Shown here: one piece after another, positions 62,977 to 64,000 of the stretch
Position numbering within the stretch: position 1 is the first letter of the stretch
Layout: each line of letters begins with the position of its first letter
NCBI GenBank assembly: GCA_024509875.1
Contig: JAMPIV010004905.1
Coordinates: 351,501 to 415,500 of the forward strand
DNA length: 64,000 nucleotides
Source: Oreohelix idahoensis
Taxonomy: Eukaryota > Mollusca > Gastropoda > Stylommatophora > Oreohelicidae
Direction: 5' to 3'
The notes under the pieces: model-generated
Told to the model about the DNA's origin: nothing
Database searches by the model: none
What the model saw: the letters and a program-made list of their open reading frames with translations, nothing else
Program-made: the position numbers and the translations under genes

Positions 62977-62984
62977 CTCTGCAC

Positions 62985-63177
62985 GATCATGAGCATGTTT
63001 AGGTGAAGGTTCCTGTAAGGGGGGACCAGGTCCCGTGGTTGCTCCATGACATTTACTGTTGCCAGTTCAGATGTCAAGTGAAAATGTGTGGCATTCAAAG
63101 CAAATCCTCACATCTTCTGTTTTAAAGCCTGGTAGTTTTTGAATCAATCAATACCCTTTAGCTCCCCAAGGAGCATT
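62985..63177. other. Unassigned spacer
   Basis: About 190 bp with no recognised content before the LINE tail. Confidence 0.4.
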
Positions 63178-64000
63178 CTCTTCTTCTTTGATCCTTAGCC
63201 GCCGACCGTCAAAGCAGTCAGTGGCCATCACGCCTAGTGGCGTCTTGTAGGGCAACAACAAATTGATTCCACTTTGCTCGGTCTGTGGCCATCTTTTGTA
63301 CAGGGCCCCAACTCTGGTTCATTCTTTGCATCTCAGCCTCCACAGTCCTCCGCCAGGTTGTTTTTGGTCTGCCTCTCTTTCGTTTTCCTTCAGGGGTCCA
63401 AAGCATAGCTATTCTTGTGATGGCATCGGGGTCTCTTCTGAGGACATGGTTAACCCAGCTCCAGCGTCTGCCAGCTACGATGGTGTGCATGTCCTCTTGC
63501 TTGCTCCGAGTAAGCAGATCTTGGTTAGTGATGGTATTCGGCCAAAAGATTCGGTGAATTTTTCTTAGGCATGTTGTGTGAAAAGAGGGCAATTTCGACA
63601 TTTCCTTCTCTGTAACTCTCCAGCATTCCGCACAATAGAGAAGCACAGAAGAAAGCACACAGCTCTGATATAATCTTAATTTTGTGCTTGTGCTGTATTG
63701 AGAGGACTTCCAGATGTTGTTTAGGCTAAAAAAGGCTGTTATTGCCTTATTCATTCTGATGTTGATGTCCTTGCCTGCCCTGCCGTCTGGTGTTACTATG
63801 CATCCTAGGTATGTGAAGGTGTCTGTCTAAACCAGTTGCTGATTCCTTACTGATATGGGCTCAGGGCTGCTCACATTGAGCGTCATGACCTCTGACTTCT
63901 TTAAATTGATGTTCAAGCCCACCTGCTGGCTAAACTTATTAAGTCTATCCGTTTTTTCCTGGATGTGTTGATGTTAATATGCTAGTAGTGCAATGTCATC
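63178..64000 (-). pseudogene. LINE ORF2 C-terminal region, continues beyond window
   Basis: Minus strand. The open stretch 63754-63218 encodes the post-RT domain and C terminus (CRKIHRIFWPN..., GKRKRGRPKTTWRR, DATRRDGH, stop at 63218), then a 3' tail with gaagaagag. The upstream part (63755-64000) is homologous to 59400-59637 but has frame breaks. It lacks the solo LTR, so it gives the empty site. RT catalytic motifs would lie outside the window. Confidence 0.75.

Overview
This is a metazoan (invertebrate-looking, phylum not assignable from the sequence) intergenic window made almost entirely of retroelements. No host gene, tRNA, rRNA or CRISPR array could be supported. AT-rich DNA, long (TA)n, (TC)n and (CA)n microsatellites, Ty3/gypsy-class pol genes, LINE fragments and a hAT-like MITE all point to a repeat-rich animal genome.

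The dominant elements are Ty3/gypsy-type LTR retrotransposons whose integrase lies UPSTREAM of reverse transcriptase (Gag-PR-INT-RT-RH), the order known for the Gmr1 clade. Three copies show it: element A (1-7963, +), element B (outer element 26090-54923, +) and a 5'-truncated copy C (about 59638-62149, minus). Two derived non-autonomous families sit beside them as head-to-tail arrays that share LTRs. Array 1 (7964-21994) is LTR-int-LTR-int-LTR with a period of about 6.49 kb. Its units encode Gag-PR-INT and no RT, and one unit is an unbroken 1020-codon ORF. Array 2 (28505-47831) is LTR-int-LTR-int-LTR-int-LTR with a period of about 5.7 kb. Its units encode only a broken Gag-PR plus the integrase zinc finger.

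Nesting can be read from target-site duplications. A gypsy-type relic (about 24.9-26.09 kb and 54.92-55.54 kb) has a Gag that carries a Lin-28-like cold-shock domain and two CCHC knuckles. It is split by element B (TSD gccta). The left LTR of B is split by array 2 (TSD gacat). Element A ends exactly where the first LTR of array 1 is broken, so A is probably inserted in that LTR, whose 5' part would lie left of the window. On the right, a minus-strand LINE 3' end is split by a solo LTR (57567-59108, TSD ggtct), and copy C is split by a short LINE tail (60102-60317, 11-bp TSD). A hAT-like MITE and another minus-strand LINE end close the window.

Between array 1 and the Gag relic lies a LINE-type ORF1 (22653-24554) with three CCHC knuckles and no ORF2. 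It is followed by two abutting 16-nt hairpins, the first matching the metazoan histone mRNA 3' stem-loop consensus exactly. The items most worth a second look are this histone-like stem-loop, the Lin-28-like Gag, and the two LTR-sharing arrays, whose sequence variants let the duplication order be inferred.
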